Translations under genes and position numbers: made by a program
The notes under the pieces: model-generated
What the model was told of the DNA's origin: nothing
Database searches by the model: none
What the model saw: the letters and a program-made list of their open reading frames with translations, nothing else
DNA from: Pseudomonas mendocina
Lineage (GTDB): Bacteria; Pseudomonadota; Gammaproteobacteria; Pseudomonadales; Pseudomonadaceae
DNA: 64,000 nucleotides
Reading direction: 5' to 3'
NCBI RefSeq assembly: GCF_900636545.1
Contig: NZ_LR134290.1
Coordinates: 3,906,001-3,970,000, forward strand
Part shown: positions 8,456 through 17,590 of the stretch, in pieces
Layout of the letters: each line of letters begins with the position of its first letter
Position numbering within the stretch: position 1 is the first letter of the stretch

Positions 8456-9553
8456 TTAAAGTATCTCGATGCGGTCGCGGCCATTGGCCTTGGCCTGGTA
8501 CATGGCCTGATCCGCACGTTCCATCAGGCTGTCGAGGCTTTCACCGGGACGGTACTCGGCGATACCGAAACTAGCGCTCTTGCGCTCCACGCGGTCGAAC
8601 GAAAAGCCGTTTATACGCTTCTGTAACGCCTGCACGGCCCGCTCCGCGTGCTCCACATCGGTCTCTGGAAGGACGATGAGAAACTCCTCACCACCGAGTC
8701 GGCCGACCTTGTCCACAACCCGCACACCGTCACGCAGCAACCCGGCGAACTGACGCAAGACACTATCCCCAATCGCATGGCCGTGTGTGTCGTTGACGCT
8801 CTTGAAGTGATCGATATCGATCAGCACCACCGAGAACGGCGTGCCATAGCGGTTGGCCCGTGCGGCTTCTTCGACGAGAAAGTGCAAAGTACGCGCACGG
8901 TTCCACAAGCCGGTCAGGCTGTCGATGCTCGCGCTCAGAGCCAGGCTGTCCTGGTGCAGGAACATGCGCTTGTGTGCCTTCTCAAGCAAAAAGGCACTGA
9001 GTAGTCCGAAGGAGAACGAGGCGAGAATCCAGATCAGGTGCAGGCGCTGCGGCCCGGGCGTGAGCGAATGTTCGAGGGTGACGAACAGAATCGCCAGAAG
9101 CGACACCAGCGCCGTGGCCATGGCGCGCTTCAATGTCAGGCCCGAGATGGCGAACGTCCACATCAGGTTCAGATAGATTTCCGGCGCGTAGAGGACAAAA
9201 CGCGGCGAACCGAAATTGAAGTAGAGATTGGACAGCACCGAAAGGATCGGCGCGAGTGACAGCAGGCCCAGCATCAGCGGCTGCCTGCTCGGCTGAAAGC
9301 TCAGCACTGCGATGGCCAGCAGAATCCCAGGCACCAGCAGTGCATGGATGATCAGCCGCACCACCGGCTGATCGCTCTCGACGTTCTGCTCGATGGCGGC
9401 GTAGATCAGGTACAGCGCCATGGTCAGGAAAGCGACGTAGCGAATCTGCGGAATCTTGGCCTGCAAATACCAGCAAACAAACGCCTGCCGCGTTGTCTCC
9501 GGCATGCCATGCAGCGGGTTCAGCGCTCGTACCAGCGAGTTGAACAACAGCAC
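8456..9553 (-). CDS. Membrane diguanylate cyclase (GGDEF)
   Basis: Inner-membrane enzyme that makes cyclic di-GMP from two GTP. About six or seven hydrophobic helices fill the first 190 residues, without a sensor domain I can name. The C-terminal GGDEF domain begins near DSLTGLWNR and contains the active motif GGEEF. An inhibitory I-site RVVD stands exactly five residues before it, so product feedback is expected. I take the GTG at 9553 as start because AGAGG precedes it closely; a TTG at 9625 gives 24 more residues but has no ribosome site. It lies between sbcD and sbcC, an unusual place. Confidence 0.88.
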   Translation of the reverse strand: MLLFNSLVRALNPLHGMPETTRQAFVCWYLQAKIPQIRYVAFLTMALYLIYAAIEQNVESDQPVVRLIIHALLVPGILLAIAVLSFQPSRQPLMLGLLSLAPILSVLSNLYFNFGSPRFVLYAPEIYLNLMWTFAISGLTLKRAMATALVSLLAILFVTLEHSLTPGPQRLHLIWILASFSFGLLSAFLLEKAHKRMFLHQDSLALSASIDSLTGLWNRARTLHFLVEEAARANRYGTPFSVVLIDIDHFKSVNDTHGHAIGDSVLRQFAGLLRDGVRVVDKVGRLGGEEFLIVLPETDVEHAERAVQALQKRINGFSFDRVERKSASFGIAEYRPGESLDSLMERADQAMYQAKANGRDRIEIL

Positions 9554-9697
9554 TTCCGCACCTCTGCCAAATGGCCACCCCGTAAAGCATAGAAGGCCTG
9601 CGCTCAATGAGCGCCAGATCTTCAAGCAACAGCACTGACCGGATAGGTGAAGGCCTCATGCTTGTGTCTTGGCGATGCAGCGCCTCCAGCAAAAGCG

Positions 9698-10210
9698 CTA
9701 TACATCGATGCGGCAAACATAGCGACCTTGCTGAAGCAGCCGCCCGCCCAGCTCGATCTGGCGCGCAGCTATGTCATCGGCGACAAAACCGATCGAGCGG
9801 TAGAAGCGAATGGCCCGCTCGTTCTCTGCCAGTACCCACAGGCTGCAGGTGCTGTAGCCCTGCTGAGAGAGCATGTCTCGAGCCTGCTGCCAGAGTTGGC
9901 GGCCAATCCCTGAAAACCAGTCGGTCGGGGCGATGTATATAGCCCAGATCTCTGCCTGGAAGGGCCTTGCATCCTGGTCTCTGCAAGCGCCGAAGGCCAC
10001 CCAGCCGAGAACATCGCAACCATCCTTGCCGACAAGCAACTCCGGCTGACCGGACTCGACAGCAGCCCGCCACATGGCCTCTCGTTGCTCGACAGACAGA
10101 GACGACAGATAACCCGCTGGAAGAATTCGCGCGTAGGCCGCGCGCCAAGCATCGACCTGTATCTCGGCTATTGCACGCACGTCGGCAAGCGTGGCGCGAA
10201 CGATGTTCAT
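9698..10210 (-). CDS. GNAT-family N-acetyltransferase
   Basis: Acetyl-CoA-dependent transferase of 170 residues. Motif A (IYIAPTDWFSGIGRQLW) supplies the pyrophosphate loop, with the usual Q/R-x-x-G-x-G/A pattern altered to WFSGIG; motif B is NERAIRFYRSIGF. The opening NIVRATLADVRAIAEI is typical of the family. The ATG at 10210 follows GGAGACCA. Acceptor unknown. It sits 112 bases after sbcD on the same strand and may share its transcript. Confidence 0.88.
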   Translation of the reverse strand: MNIVRATLADVRAIAEIQVDAWRAAYARILPAGYLSSLSVEQREAMWRAAVESGQPELLVGKDGCDVLGWVAFGACRDQDARPFQAEIWAIYIAPTDWFSGIGRQLWQQARDMLSQQGYSTCSLWVLAENERAIRFYRSIGFVADDIAARQIELGGRLLQQGRYVCRIDV

Positions 10211-10322
10211 TGGTCTCCCTGGACAGTGATTGAGCGGGTTGCCGATCCGCTAGCATCGCGGACACCTGTTCCGCGCATGGCCAGATAACGTGAAACCTGA
10301 CCACGGCGATTCGTAAGAGCAG

Positions 10323-11543
10323 CTAGCCCTGCGGCAAGGCTTCCAGCACCTGGCGATAAAGCGCCTGCAAGCGCTGGGTATCGCCTTGATCCAGCGTTTC
10401 CTGCTGCAGGCGGCGAGCAAAGACGTCCTCGACCGACAGTTCGTCCAGCGTCTCCCGCGCTTCACTGGCCAGGCTGGCTGCCGCATTGCCACGCTCACGG
10501 CGGATGCGCAGCACCTCCACTGGCAGCCCCTCACAGAGGGCGTTGATGCGACTTTGCAGATCGCTCAGGTAGTCGTCGGTGCTGACTTGCACCTCCAGCC
10601 AGACGGGCCGTTCGGGCGTACCCTGCTTGGCCACATCGGCGATGGCATCGGCGAGCTCCTTGAGTGAACCGCGCAGGCTGGCCATGGGCTGGAACACCGG
10701 TACCGGCAATGGCGTGATCGATTGCAGCGCGGCAGCACCGAAGTCCAGCAGCAGGACTTCCTTCTGCTGGCGCGCCTCGTCGAAGGACAGGGCAATCGGT
10801 GAACCGCTATAGCGGATGTGCTCCAGGCCACCGACCTTCTGCGGGCGGTGAATATGGCCAAGGGCGATGTAGTCGGCCGGAGGGAAAGCGCTGGTGGGAA
10901 AGGCCTCCAGGCTGCCGACGTATATTTCGCGCACCGATTCGCTGGCGCTGGCCCCCACGGTGGTGAGGTGGCCAGTGGCGATGATCGGCAGCGCCGAACC
11001 CAGTGCCTCGCGCCGGCCCAGCGCCAGCTCATAGAGCGTCCGGTAATGCTCGGCGATGGCCTGCTGCAGCGAGAGCTGCTTGTCCTGCGCACTCTGACCG
11101 GCCTGGCTGGCCATGACCTCGCGCGGGCGAACAAAGGGAATGGCGCAAAGAATTGCACCCGGCTGACCAGTGCGATCACGCAGCACCAGCACCTGTTCGG
11201 CCGGATCGAGCCCCACACCCGGCACCACCTGGGTCCCCAGTTGTGCCAGCAGGCTGCGGCTTTCGCCGAGCATGGCGGGTGAGTCGTGGTTGCCACCGAG
11301 TACCACCAGGGCGCAGCCGGCATCGCGCAGGTCGACGACCAGGCGGTAGTACTGTTCACGGGCATAGCTGGGCGGTGACCCGGTATCGAACACGTCGCCG
11401 GCGATCAGCAGCACGTCCACTTCATGCGTGCGCACCTGCTCCAGCAACCAGGCGCAGAAGGCCTGGTGCTCGGCCTGACGGGTCTTGCCCATGAAATGCT
11501 GGCCCAGGTGCCAGTCGGAGGTGTGCAGGATGCGCAGGCTCAT
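10323..11543 (-). CDS. sbcD: Nuclease SbcCD subunit D (exonuclease)
   Basis: Calcineurin-type metallophosphoesterase subunit of SbcCD, giving 3'-5' exonuclease and hairpin endonuclease activity with SbcC. The 406-residue protein shows the metal-binding blocks in order: DWHLGQHF, GDVFDTG, GNHDSP, GHLTT and GHIHRPQ. The ATG at 11543 is fixed by conservation of MSLRILHTSDWHLG. It overlaps the stop codon of the Lrp-type regulator (ATGA at 11540-11543), which suggests coupled translation. sbcC is not the next gene but lies beyond three unrelated genes at 7963. Confidence 0.96.
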   Translation of the reverse strand: MSLRILHTSDWHLGQHFMGKTRQAEHQAFCAWLLEQVRTHEVDVLLIAGDVFDTGSPPSYAREQYYRLVVDLRDAGCALVVLGGNHDSPAMLGESRSLLAQLGTQVVPGVGLDPAEQVLVLRDRTGQPGAILCAIPFVRPREVMASQAGQSAQDKQLSLQQAIAEHYRTLYELALGRREALGSALPIIATGHLTTVGASASESVREIYVGSLEAFPTSAFPPADYIALGHIHRPQKVGGLEHIRYSGSPIALSFDEARQQKEVLLLDFGAAALQSITPLPVPVFQPMASLRGSLKELADAIADVAKQGTPERPVWLEVQVSTDDYLSDLQSRINALCEGLPVEVLRIRRERGNAAASLASEARETLDELSVEDVFARRLQQETLDQGDTQRLQALYRQVLEALPQG

Positions 11544-11959
11544 AGCGGCCAGTCCTGCACGACGATATGGGTCTTGACCCGCTGCATCTGCGGGAAGGCT
11601 TCGATGGCCGCACGCACTTCGCTCAGGCGCGCCATGCTCGGTGCCTCGACCAGCACCAGCATGTCGGTCTCGCCACTGATGCCGCTGCAATGGCGGATTT
11701 CCGGATATTCGCGCATACGCTCGACGTAATCCTGGCAACGAGCGTTCTGGTAGAAAAGCTCCAGGTAAGCCCTGACCCCACCTTCGCCGGGTACTGCGAC
11801 TTGCGCATGATAGCCACGAATCACCCCGCTGCTCTCCAGATAGCGAATCCGCTCGCTGACCGCCGAACGTGACAGGTTGACCTCACGAGCGATGTGGCTG
11901 ATGGAAGTGCGCGCATCGCTGCGCAGCAGTGCGAGGATCTGGCGATCGAACTTGTCCAC
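11540..11959 (-). CDS. Lrp/AsnC-family transcriptional regulator
   Basis: A 139-residue feast/famine regulator: an N-terminal helix-turn-helix (ISHIAREVNLSRSAVSERIR) and a C-terminal RAM ligand-binding domain (GISGETDMLVLVEA). Such proteins sense amino acids and often control a neighbouring transporter. The gene is divergent from the YjeH-like exporter at 12082 with 122 bases between, so that exporter is the likely target. The GTG at 11959 is chosen from the conserved DKFDRQIL start; upstream codons are out of family. The end overlaps sbcD by four bases. Confidence 0.9.
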   Translation of the reverse strand: MDKFDRQILALLRSDARTSISHIAREVNLSRSAVSERIRYLESSGVIRGYHAQVAVPGEGGVRAYLELFYQNARCQDYVERMREYPEIRHCSGISGETDMLVLVEAPSMARLSEVRAAIEAFPQMQRVKTHIVVQDWPL

Positions 11960-12081
11960 GGGGCTTCTCGGGCGGCAATCAGTTTGACGGGGAGAACCGC
12001 CATTTCGTCGGCAAAAGGCGACAGCCTGCAAGCGGCCGGCGCTCTACCATGGCGGTATCGGAAAGATGATGAGCATACCTC

Positions 12082-13334
12082 ATGAGTCGCTTGAACAAGG
12101 AATTGGGCCTGCTGCAGGGCATCGCCCTGCTCAGCACCTCGCTGCTCGGCACCGGCATCTTCGTCGTGCCGGCACTGGCGGCCACCGCAGCTGGCGCAGC
12201 ATCGCTGTGGGCATGGATGATCCTCATCGCCCTGGTCCTGCCGGTGGCCTTCACCTTCGCCCAGTTGGGCAAGCGCTTCCCCCATGCCGGCGGCGCGCCG
12301 CATCTGATCGGCCGCGCCTTTGGCCTGCGCATGGAGGGCGTCAGCGCCCTGCTGTTTCTCGCCGTGCTGCCGGTCGGTCTGCCGGCTGCCCTGCACATCG
12401 CCAGTGGTTTCTGGTTGGCCCTGTTCGACCTTGATCGCAGCGGCCTGCTGCTCATCGAACTGGCAACGCTGGGCGCCATTCTCCTACTTGGCCAGCGCCC
12501 GCCGAAAGCATCGGGCATGCTTCAGGGGCTGATCGCCATAGCCATCGTCGCCAGCGTGGTGCTGATCTGGTGGGTCGGCGACCTGCCACGCGCCAGCCAA
12601 CCGCTGCTGCCACCAATGGACGGGCAGTGGCACCTGCTGCCAACGGCGCTGGCAGTGATGTTCTGGTGCTTCGTCGGGATCGAGGCATTCACTCATCTGG
12701 GCGAAGAGTTCAAACGCCCCGAGCGCGACTTCCCCTGGCGCTGCTGCTCGGCGTGCTGCTGGCCGGCCTGGTGTACTGGGCCTGTTCGGTGGCGGTACTG
12801 AGCTTCGCCACCTATGGCGACGTGCACAGCGACACCACCGCCCTGCCCCGCCTGTTCTCCCTGTTGCTCGGCGAGCAGGCACGCGTGTTGGTGGCGGTGC
12901 TCGGCTATCTGGCCTGCTTCGCCTCGATGAACGTGTATATCCAGGGTTTTGCCCGACTGATCTGGAGCCTGGCCGATGAGGGTCGCCTGCCGGCCAGAAT
13001 GGCAGTGCGAAATCGCCATGGCGTTCCCGGCAGAGCGTTGCTGCTGGTGGTGATCAGCTGTGCACTGTGCACGATGCTTTCAGCCGCGTTGAACCTGTCG
13101 GTGGACGATCTGATTCGCTACGCCAACGGCAACTTCGTGCTGATCTATCTGCTAAGCATGGCTGCCGGCTGGGTGCTGCTGCGAGGTATCTGGCGCCTGC
13201 TCGCCGGCCTCAGCGCAGTGCTCTGCACCGGCGTGCTGCTGATGCTTGGCGGCGATGCGCTATATGCCTTGGCGCTACTCGGTGCGGTTCTGTTGCTCGA
13301 CAGTCTGCGCGTGCGGCACAAGGCCTTGTCGTAA
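12082..13334 (+). pseudogene. yjeH: YjeH-type amino-acid exporter, frameshifted
   Basis: An APC-superfamily inner-membrane permease related to E. coli YjeH, which exports methionine and branched-chain amino acids. The frame from 12082 encodes LLGTGIFVVPALA and about six helices, then breaks after GEEFKRPERDFP. The rest (LALLLGVLLAGLVYW to RVRHKALS) continues one frame over. At 12732-12735 there are four C where five would restore a single 417-residue protein, the usual YjeH length. The cause is a one-base loss in a C run, either a real mutation or an assembly error. As written, the product would be 239 residues and probably inactive. The divergent Lrp-type gene is its likely regulator. Confidence 0.88.
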
Positions 13335-13409
13335 CGGATACGTGCCCTGGCGTGACCGAAGCGAGCATGAGGTTCTACCCTTGGGTAGAGACCTCGCCAA
13401 GGATGCCCA

Positions 13410-14732
13410 ATGCACCGCGTACTGAACGACCTGAAAATCATGATCCTGGCCAATCTGTGGATAGTTCCGGTGGTGGCCGGCCTGATCTGGGCCCTGTTCC
13501 AGTTCGTCGCCCCACCTCCGCCAATGAGCGCCAGCATGGCCACCGGCACCCAGGGTGGCGCCTACCAGCAATTCGCCGAGCGTTTGAAGCAAGAGCTGGC
13601 CAAGGAAGGCTTCGAACTGAATCTGGTGCCGACCTCCGGCTCACGCGACAACCTCCAGCGCCTGCTCGCCGATGACCCGCAAGTGGAGATCGCCCTGGTG
13701 CAGAGCGGCCTGGAGCGCCAGCTGACGACTGATCAGCAACACGAGCTGAAAAGCCTGGGCGCGATCTATCAGGAACCGCTGTGGCTGTTCTACCGACGTG
13801 ATGTGGAGCTGGACCGCATTGCCGACCTGTTGCCGCTGCGCCTCGGCCTGGGTGGCGACGGCAGCGGCACTCGCGCTGCCAGCGATGCCATCCTCGGCGC
13901 CAATGCCATAGCACCCGAGCAGTATCCCGAGACCTGGCAGAGCATCGGCGGTGGCAAGGCTGCCCGTGCGCTGATAGCCGGTGAGCTGGACGCTGCGTTC
14001 TTCGTAGGCCCGGCGGAGAACACGCTGGTGCAGCAACTGGCAGCCAGCCCGGATATCGCCCTGGCGCATTTTCGACGCGCCGCCGCCTACGAGGCACGCC
14101 TACCGTTCTTCAACCAGGTGAAGGTCGGCGAAGGTCTGCTCGACCTGGCCAGCAACGCGCCGGATCGCGACATCATCACCCTGGCCCCGGTCGCTACACT
14201 GGTGGTCAACGACGACTTCAACCCCGGCCTGGTACCGCTGTTTCTCGAAGCCAGCCGCGAAGTGATGCGAGACGGCACACTGCTCGACGCCGCCGGCACA
14301 TTCCCCAGCGCCGAGCCGCGCACCTTCGACCTGCACAAGGACGCGGTGCACTACTACGACAAGGGCCTGCCGATCCTGCAGCGCTACCTGCCGTTTCGCA
14401 TCGCCTCGCTGGCCGACCGCTACATCATCCTGCTGATCCCACTGATCGTGGTGATGATCCCGTTGCTCAAGGCCGTTGGGCCGATCTACCAGTGGCGCAT
14501 CCGCGCGCGCATCTATCGCTGGTACAAGTACCTGCGCGAGATCGACCGCAAGCTGCATGCCGGCTCGCTGCCCGACGAACTCGATAACGAGATCGCCCGG
14601 CTGGAGCACCTGGAGGATGAGCTGGCATCCGTGGACGTACCGCTGTCCTATTCCAACCAGCTGTATGAGCTGCACCTGCACGTGCGCTACGTAATCGAGC
14701 GGTTGCGCGTGTTGCAGCAGCGACGACAGTAG
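13410..14732 (+). CDS. Membrane-anchored TAXI-family solute-binding protein
   Basis: A 440-residue protein of the TAXI family (TRAP-associated extracytoplasmic immunogenic). A helix at about 10-32 anchors the N-terminus. The periplasmic domain follows, with ATGTQGGAYQQFAERL and a second lobe GLGGDGSGTRAASDAIL. A second helix at about 333-352 (YIILLIPLIVVMIPLL) leads to a roughly 90-residue tail, charged and partly coiled-coil, that should be in the cytoplasm. Ordinary TAXI receptors lack this tail and work with TRAP permeases; none is encoded nearby. A sensing or scaffold role is possible but inferred. ATG at 13410 follows AAGGA. Confidence 0.88.
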   Translation: MHRVLNDLKIMILANLWIVPVVAGLIWALFQFVAPPPPMSASMATGTQGGAYQQFAERLKQELAKEGFELNLVPTSGSRDNLQRLLADDPQVEIALVQSGLERQLTTDQQHELKSLGAIYQEPLWLFYRRDVELDRIADLLPLRLGLGGDGSGTRAASDAILGANAIAPEQYPETWQSIGGGKAARALIAGELDAAFFVGPAENTLVQQLAASPDIALAHFRRAAAYEARLPFFNQVKVGEGLLDLASNAPDRDIITLAPVATLVVNDDFNPGLVPLFLEASREVMRDGTLLDAAGTFPSAEPRTFDLHKDAVHYYDKGLPILQRYLPFRIASLADRYIILLIPLIVVMIPLLKAVGPIYQWRIRARIYRWYKYLREIDRKLHAGSLPDELDNEIARLEHLEDELASVDVPLSYSNQLYELHLHVRYVIERLRVLQQRRQ

Positions 14733-14755
14733 CGCGGCCCCACCAGAACGCCGCA

Positions 14756-14785
14756 GCTAAGGCCCTACGTGCGAGGGGCTTTAGC
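14756..14785. repeat. Degenerate hairpin repeat after the TAXI gene
   Basis: GCTAAGGCCC at 14756-14765 pairs with GGGCTTTAGC at 14776-14785 with one wobble. The right arm belongs to the dispersed family whose core is GGGGCTTTAGCCGCGA (copies at 40.5, 51.2 and 61.4 kb). It may end transcription of the TAXI gene, although no clear T run follows. Confidence 0.5.
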
Positions 14786-14894
14786 CACGGTTTGCTGCAT
14801 GGCTACAAGACGCGTCATGGATCGATCCAGACCGGAATCCGACGGCCGCTTCGGGTAAACTTCGCCTCTTGTTTCATTTGCCCACGAGACCGCC

Positions 14895-15902
14895 ATGCCG
14901 ATCCGTCACTGCATCGTCCACCTGATCGACAAGAAGCCCGACGGCAGCCCTGCCGTGCTGCATGCCCGCGACAGCGAGCTGGCCACGTCGCAAGCCATGG
15001 AGAACCTGCTGGCCGACCTCAACGAGAGCTACAACGCCAAGCAGGGCAAGGCCTGGGGCCTGTTCCACGAGGAGTCCGGTGCCTACCCGTTCAGCGGCTG
15101 GCTCAAGGCCTATCTCGATGGCGAGCAGGATTTCACCGCCTTCAGCCGCCAGGCCGTGGAGCAGCTGCAGAAGCTGATGGAAGAATCCAACCTGTCCACC
15201 GGCGGTCACGTCCTGTTCGCCCACTACCAGCAGGGCATGACCGACTACCTAGCCATCGCCCTGCTGCACCACAGCGAAGGCGTGGCGGTGACCGACGCGC
15301 TGGACGTGACCCCGGCCAAGCACCTCGACCTCGGCCAACTGCACCTGGCTGCGCGTATCAACATCAGCGAGTGGCAGAACAACAAGCAGTCCAAGCAGTA
15401 CATCTCGTTCATCAAGGGCAAGAACGGCAAGAAGGTCTCCGACTACTTCCGCGACTTCATCGGCTGCCAGGAAGGCGTCGACGGCCCGGGCGAGACGCGC
15501 ACCCTGCTCAAGGCCTTCAGCGATTTCGTCGAAAGCGAGGATCTGCCCGAAGAACAGGCCCGCGAGAAAACCAAGACCCTGGTCGGCTACGCCACCAGCC
15601 AGGCCAAGCTGGGCGAGCCGATCACCCTCGACGAACTCTCGGGGCTGATCGACGAGGACCGTCCGCGGGCCTTCTACGAGCATATCCGCAACAAGGACTA
15701 CGGCATGGCGCCGGAATTTCCGGCGGACAAGCGCACCATCAACCAGTTCCAGCGTTTCACCGGCCGCGCCGAGGGCCTTTCGATCAGCTTCGAGGCGCAC
15801 CTGCTGGGCTCGAAGGTCGAGTACGACGAGGGCCGTGACATGCTGATCATTCGCCAGCTTCCGACTCAGCTCAAGGACCAGCTCAAGCGCCGTCAGGACT
15901 GA
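14895..15902 (+). CDS. yejK: Nucleoid-associated protein YejK (NdpA)
   Basis: Nucleoid-bound protein of the NA37/YejK family; in E. coli it interacts with topoisomerases and gyrase. The protein has 335 residues, the normal length, and opens with the characteristic [16 protein letters not shown]. Other conserved stretches are RINISEWQ and [20 protein letters not shown]. The ATG at 14895 fits family starts, with CGAGA upstream. It is flanked by unrelated genes and looks monocistronic, with 75 bases to the glutaredoxin-like gene. Confidence 0.95.
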   Translation: MPIRHCIVHLIDKKPDGSPAVLHARDSELATSQAMENLLADLNESYNAKQGKAWGLFHEESGAYPFSGWLKAYLDGEQDFTAFSRQAVEQLQKLMEESNLSTGGHVLFAHYQQGMTDYLAIALLHHSEGVAVTDALDVTPAKHLDLGQLHLAARINISEWQNNKQSKQYISFIKGKNGKKVSDYFRDFIGCQEGVDGPGETRTLLKAFSDFVESEDLPEEQAREKTKTLVGYATSQAKLGEPITLDELSGLIDEDRPRAFYEHIRNKDYGMAPEFPADKRTINQFQRFTGRAEGLSISFEAHLLGSKVEYDEGRDMLIIRQLPTQLKDQLKRRQD

Positions 15903-15977
15903 GATTTAACGAGTGGCTGGATGGCCCGGCGCGGTTTACCCTGACATGACCGTGCCAACACACAAGGACGCGGCACG

Positions 15978-16298
15978 ATGAAGACGATTGTGCTGCTGCT
16001 CGCCGCCCTGGCCCTGTGGCAACACTGGGACAAGGTCGAACGCTGGATCGACCCGCCCCAGGCCGGCAACGCCAGTGGCGAAGTGGTGCTCTACGCCACG
16101 CAGTGGTGTGGCTATTGCGCCAAGACGCGCGAGCTGTTCGCCGAAGACGGCATCGCCTATCGCGAAGTGAATATCGAGACCGATGCCGCCGGCCGCGCCC
16201 AATACCAGGCGCTCGGCGGCCGCGGAGTGCCGGTGATCGACCTGCGCGGGCAGGTCATCCACGGCTACGACGTGCGCGCCATCCGCGCCGCCTACTGA
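15978..16298 (+). CDS. Glutaredoxin-family protein with N-terminal membrane segment
   Basis: A 106-residue thiol-disulfide protein. The redox motif is CGYC in YATQWCGYCAKTREL, and the cis-Pro loop is GVPVIDL. A hydrophobic N-terminus (KTIVLLLAALALW) precedes the domain, so it may be membrane-bound or exported, unlike classical glutaredoxins. The C-terminal GYDVRAIRAAY replaces the usual glutathione-binding helix start. ATG at 15978 follows AAGGACGCGGCACG. The partner is unknown; it is convergent with the GST-like gene, ten bases away. Confidence 0.9.
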   Translation: MKTIVLLLAALALWQHWDKVERWIDPPQAGNASGEVVLYATQWCGYCAKTRELFAEDGIAYREVNIETDAAGRAQYQALGGRGVPVIDLRGQVIHGYDVRAIRAAY

Positions 16299-16307
16299 AA
16301 GGTGGTT

Positions 16308-17243
16308 TCAGCGCGCCTCGATACGAAAGCCCAGCCGCGGGAAGTGCACATGCACGATGCCGGCGCGCTCGTCCTCGCGACGTAGAATCAGTTCGTCACG
16401 CCCGGCATGCAGCAATTCGCCCTGCACCGGGTCGACGCCATAGTCCACCGCCGCAATGCTCACGACCTGGCCGGGCTCGAAACCGTTGGGGTCGACAAAA
16501 GTTTCGTCCGGGAGCGCTGCCGGCGTTGCCTCACGCGCCACGGCAATCGCCTGCTCACTGCTCATCTCGCTCAACGAGCCATGGCCGAAGCCCAGCACGC
16601 GGGCGAGCCAGGCAGCGACCTCGGGATAATCGTCGACCAGTGGCGAGGTGACTGGCGTACCGCGCAGGAACCACAGGCAATGGGCTACGGAGAAGTCGGC
16701 GTGCGATGGCTCACCAAAAAGGAAGTCACCCTGCTCGCGCTGCAACTGGCGCTGCAATGCGCCCATCAGCGCCGGCCACTGGTGCTTGGCCTGTTCCAGC
16801 GGCAAGCGGCTGGCGCTGCCACCGGAAAACAGCGCACTGCGGTCGGCGGCAAAAGCCTTGGCGAACTCGGGCGGCACCTTGGCGAAGCGCAGCGCCATCG
16901 ACTCAGGCTGGAAAACCAGCGCCACGACATGCTGGAACAGTACCGAGTCAGCCCATTGCGAGAGGAGGCTGACATTGAACTCCTGGCCTTCAGGGAACAA
17001 CGCCGGTGTGGCCTTTTCGGCCTCCAGGCGGCGAGCGATCAGCGCCGTATCGCAATAGATGTCAGCACCGACCTGCAGCACCGGCGTCTTGCGGTAGCCG
17101 CCGGTCAACGCGGTGAGGTCGGGCTTGGGCATCAGGGGAGGGATCATCACCGAACGCCAGTACAGTTGCTTGAAGCCCAGCATCAGGCGGGCCTTCTCGG
17201 CGAACGGCGAGGTCGGATAATGGTGCAGGATCAGCTCGTGCAT
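16308..17243 (-). CDS. Glutathione S-transferase family protein, long form
   Basis: A 311-residue protein with a thioredoxin-fold GST N-domain (LILHHYPTSPFAEKARLML, then YRKTPVLQVG and the D of YCDTALIARRLE) and an all-helical C-domain up to about residue 215. Some 80 further residues follow, ending in a beta-like segment RAGIVHVHFPRLGFRIEAR, which ordinary GSTs (about 200-220 residues) lack. The position after Ser/Pro in TSPFAEK suggests a Ser-type catalytic or glutathione-binding site. Substrate unknown. The ATG at 17243 follows GGAGCGCACC. Confidence 0.85.
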   Translation of the reverse strand: MHELILHHYPTSPFAEKARLMLGFKQLYWRSVMIPPLMPKPDLTALTGGYRKTPVLQVGADIYCDTALIARRLEAEKATPALFPEGQEFNVSLLSQWADSVLFQHVVALVFQPESMALRFAKVPPEFAKAFAADRSALFSGGSASRLPLEQAKHQWPALMGALQRQLQREQGDFLFGEPSHADFSVAHCLWFLRGTPVTSPLVDDYPEVAAWLARVLGFGHGSLSEMSSEQAIAVAREATPAALPDETFVDPNGFEPGQVVSIAAVDYGVDPVQGELLHAGRDELILRREDERAGIVHVHFPRLGFRIEAR

Positions 17244-17308
17244 GGTGCGCTCCGCGGCAGGATCGAAAGACCTCAGCTTAACCGCAGCGCCTGGCTACGC
17301 CCACCGCT

Positions 17309-17590
17309 TCAGGGTGATGCAGCCCCATCAACGGCCAGAATGAGCGCCTCTTTGGCGCTTTTGCTCAGGCGCTTGATCGCACGCTCACGGCGCAGCGCAT
17401 CGCCCTTGCCGGCGCAGGCTTCGACATAGGCCAATGCCAGTGCAGGGCTGGTATGGAAAAAACGCGCACCCTTGCCGCTCTGATGCTGGGCGAAACGCCG
17501 CTGCGGGTCATCGCTGATGCCGCAATACAGCGCGCCATTGGCCGCACGCACCAGATAGACGAACCAGGCCTTTTCAACCGCCGCATTCAT
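17309..17590 (-). CDS. GIY-YIG domain protein (UPF0213/YhbQ-like)
   Basis: A 93-residue single-domain protein of the GIY-YIG nuclease superfamily. The motif appears as [19 protein letters not shown], followed by the conserved Arg in RRFAQHQSG and KGARFF. The small stand-alone members (YhbQ-like) have suspected DNA-processing roles. The ATG at 17590 overlaps the TGA of phosphatidylcholine synthase (ATGA at 17587-17590), so the two are very probably co-translated even though no functional tie is evident. Confidence 0.88.
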   Translation of the reverse strand: MNAAVEKAWFVYLVRAANGALYCGISDDPQRRFAQHQSGKGARFFHTSPALALAYVEACAGKGDALRRERAIKRLSKSAKEALILAVDGAASP

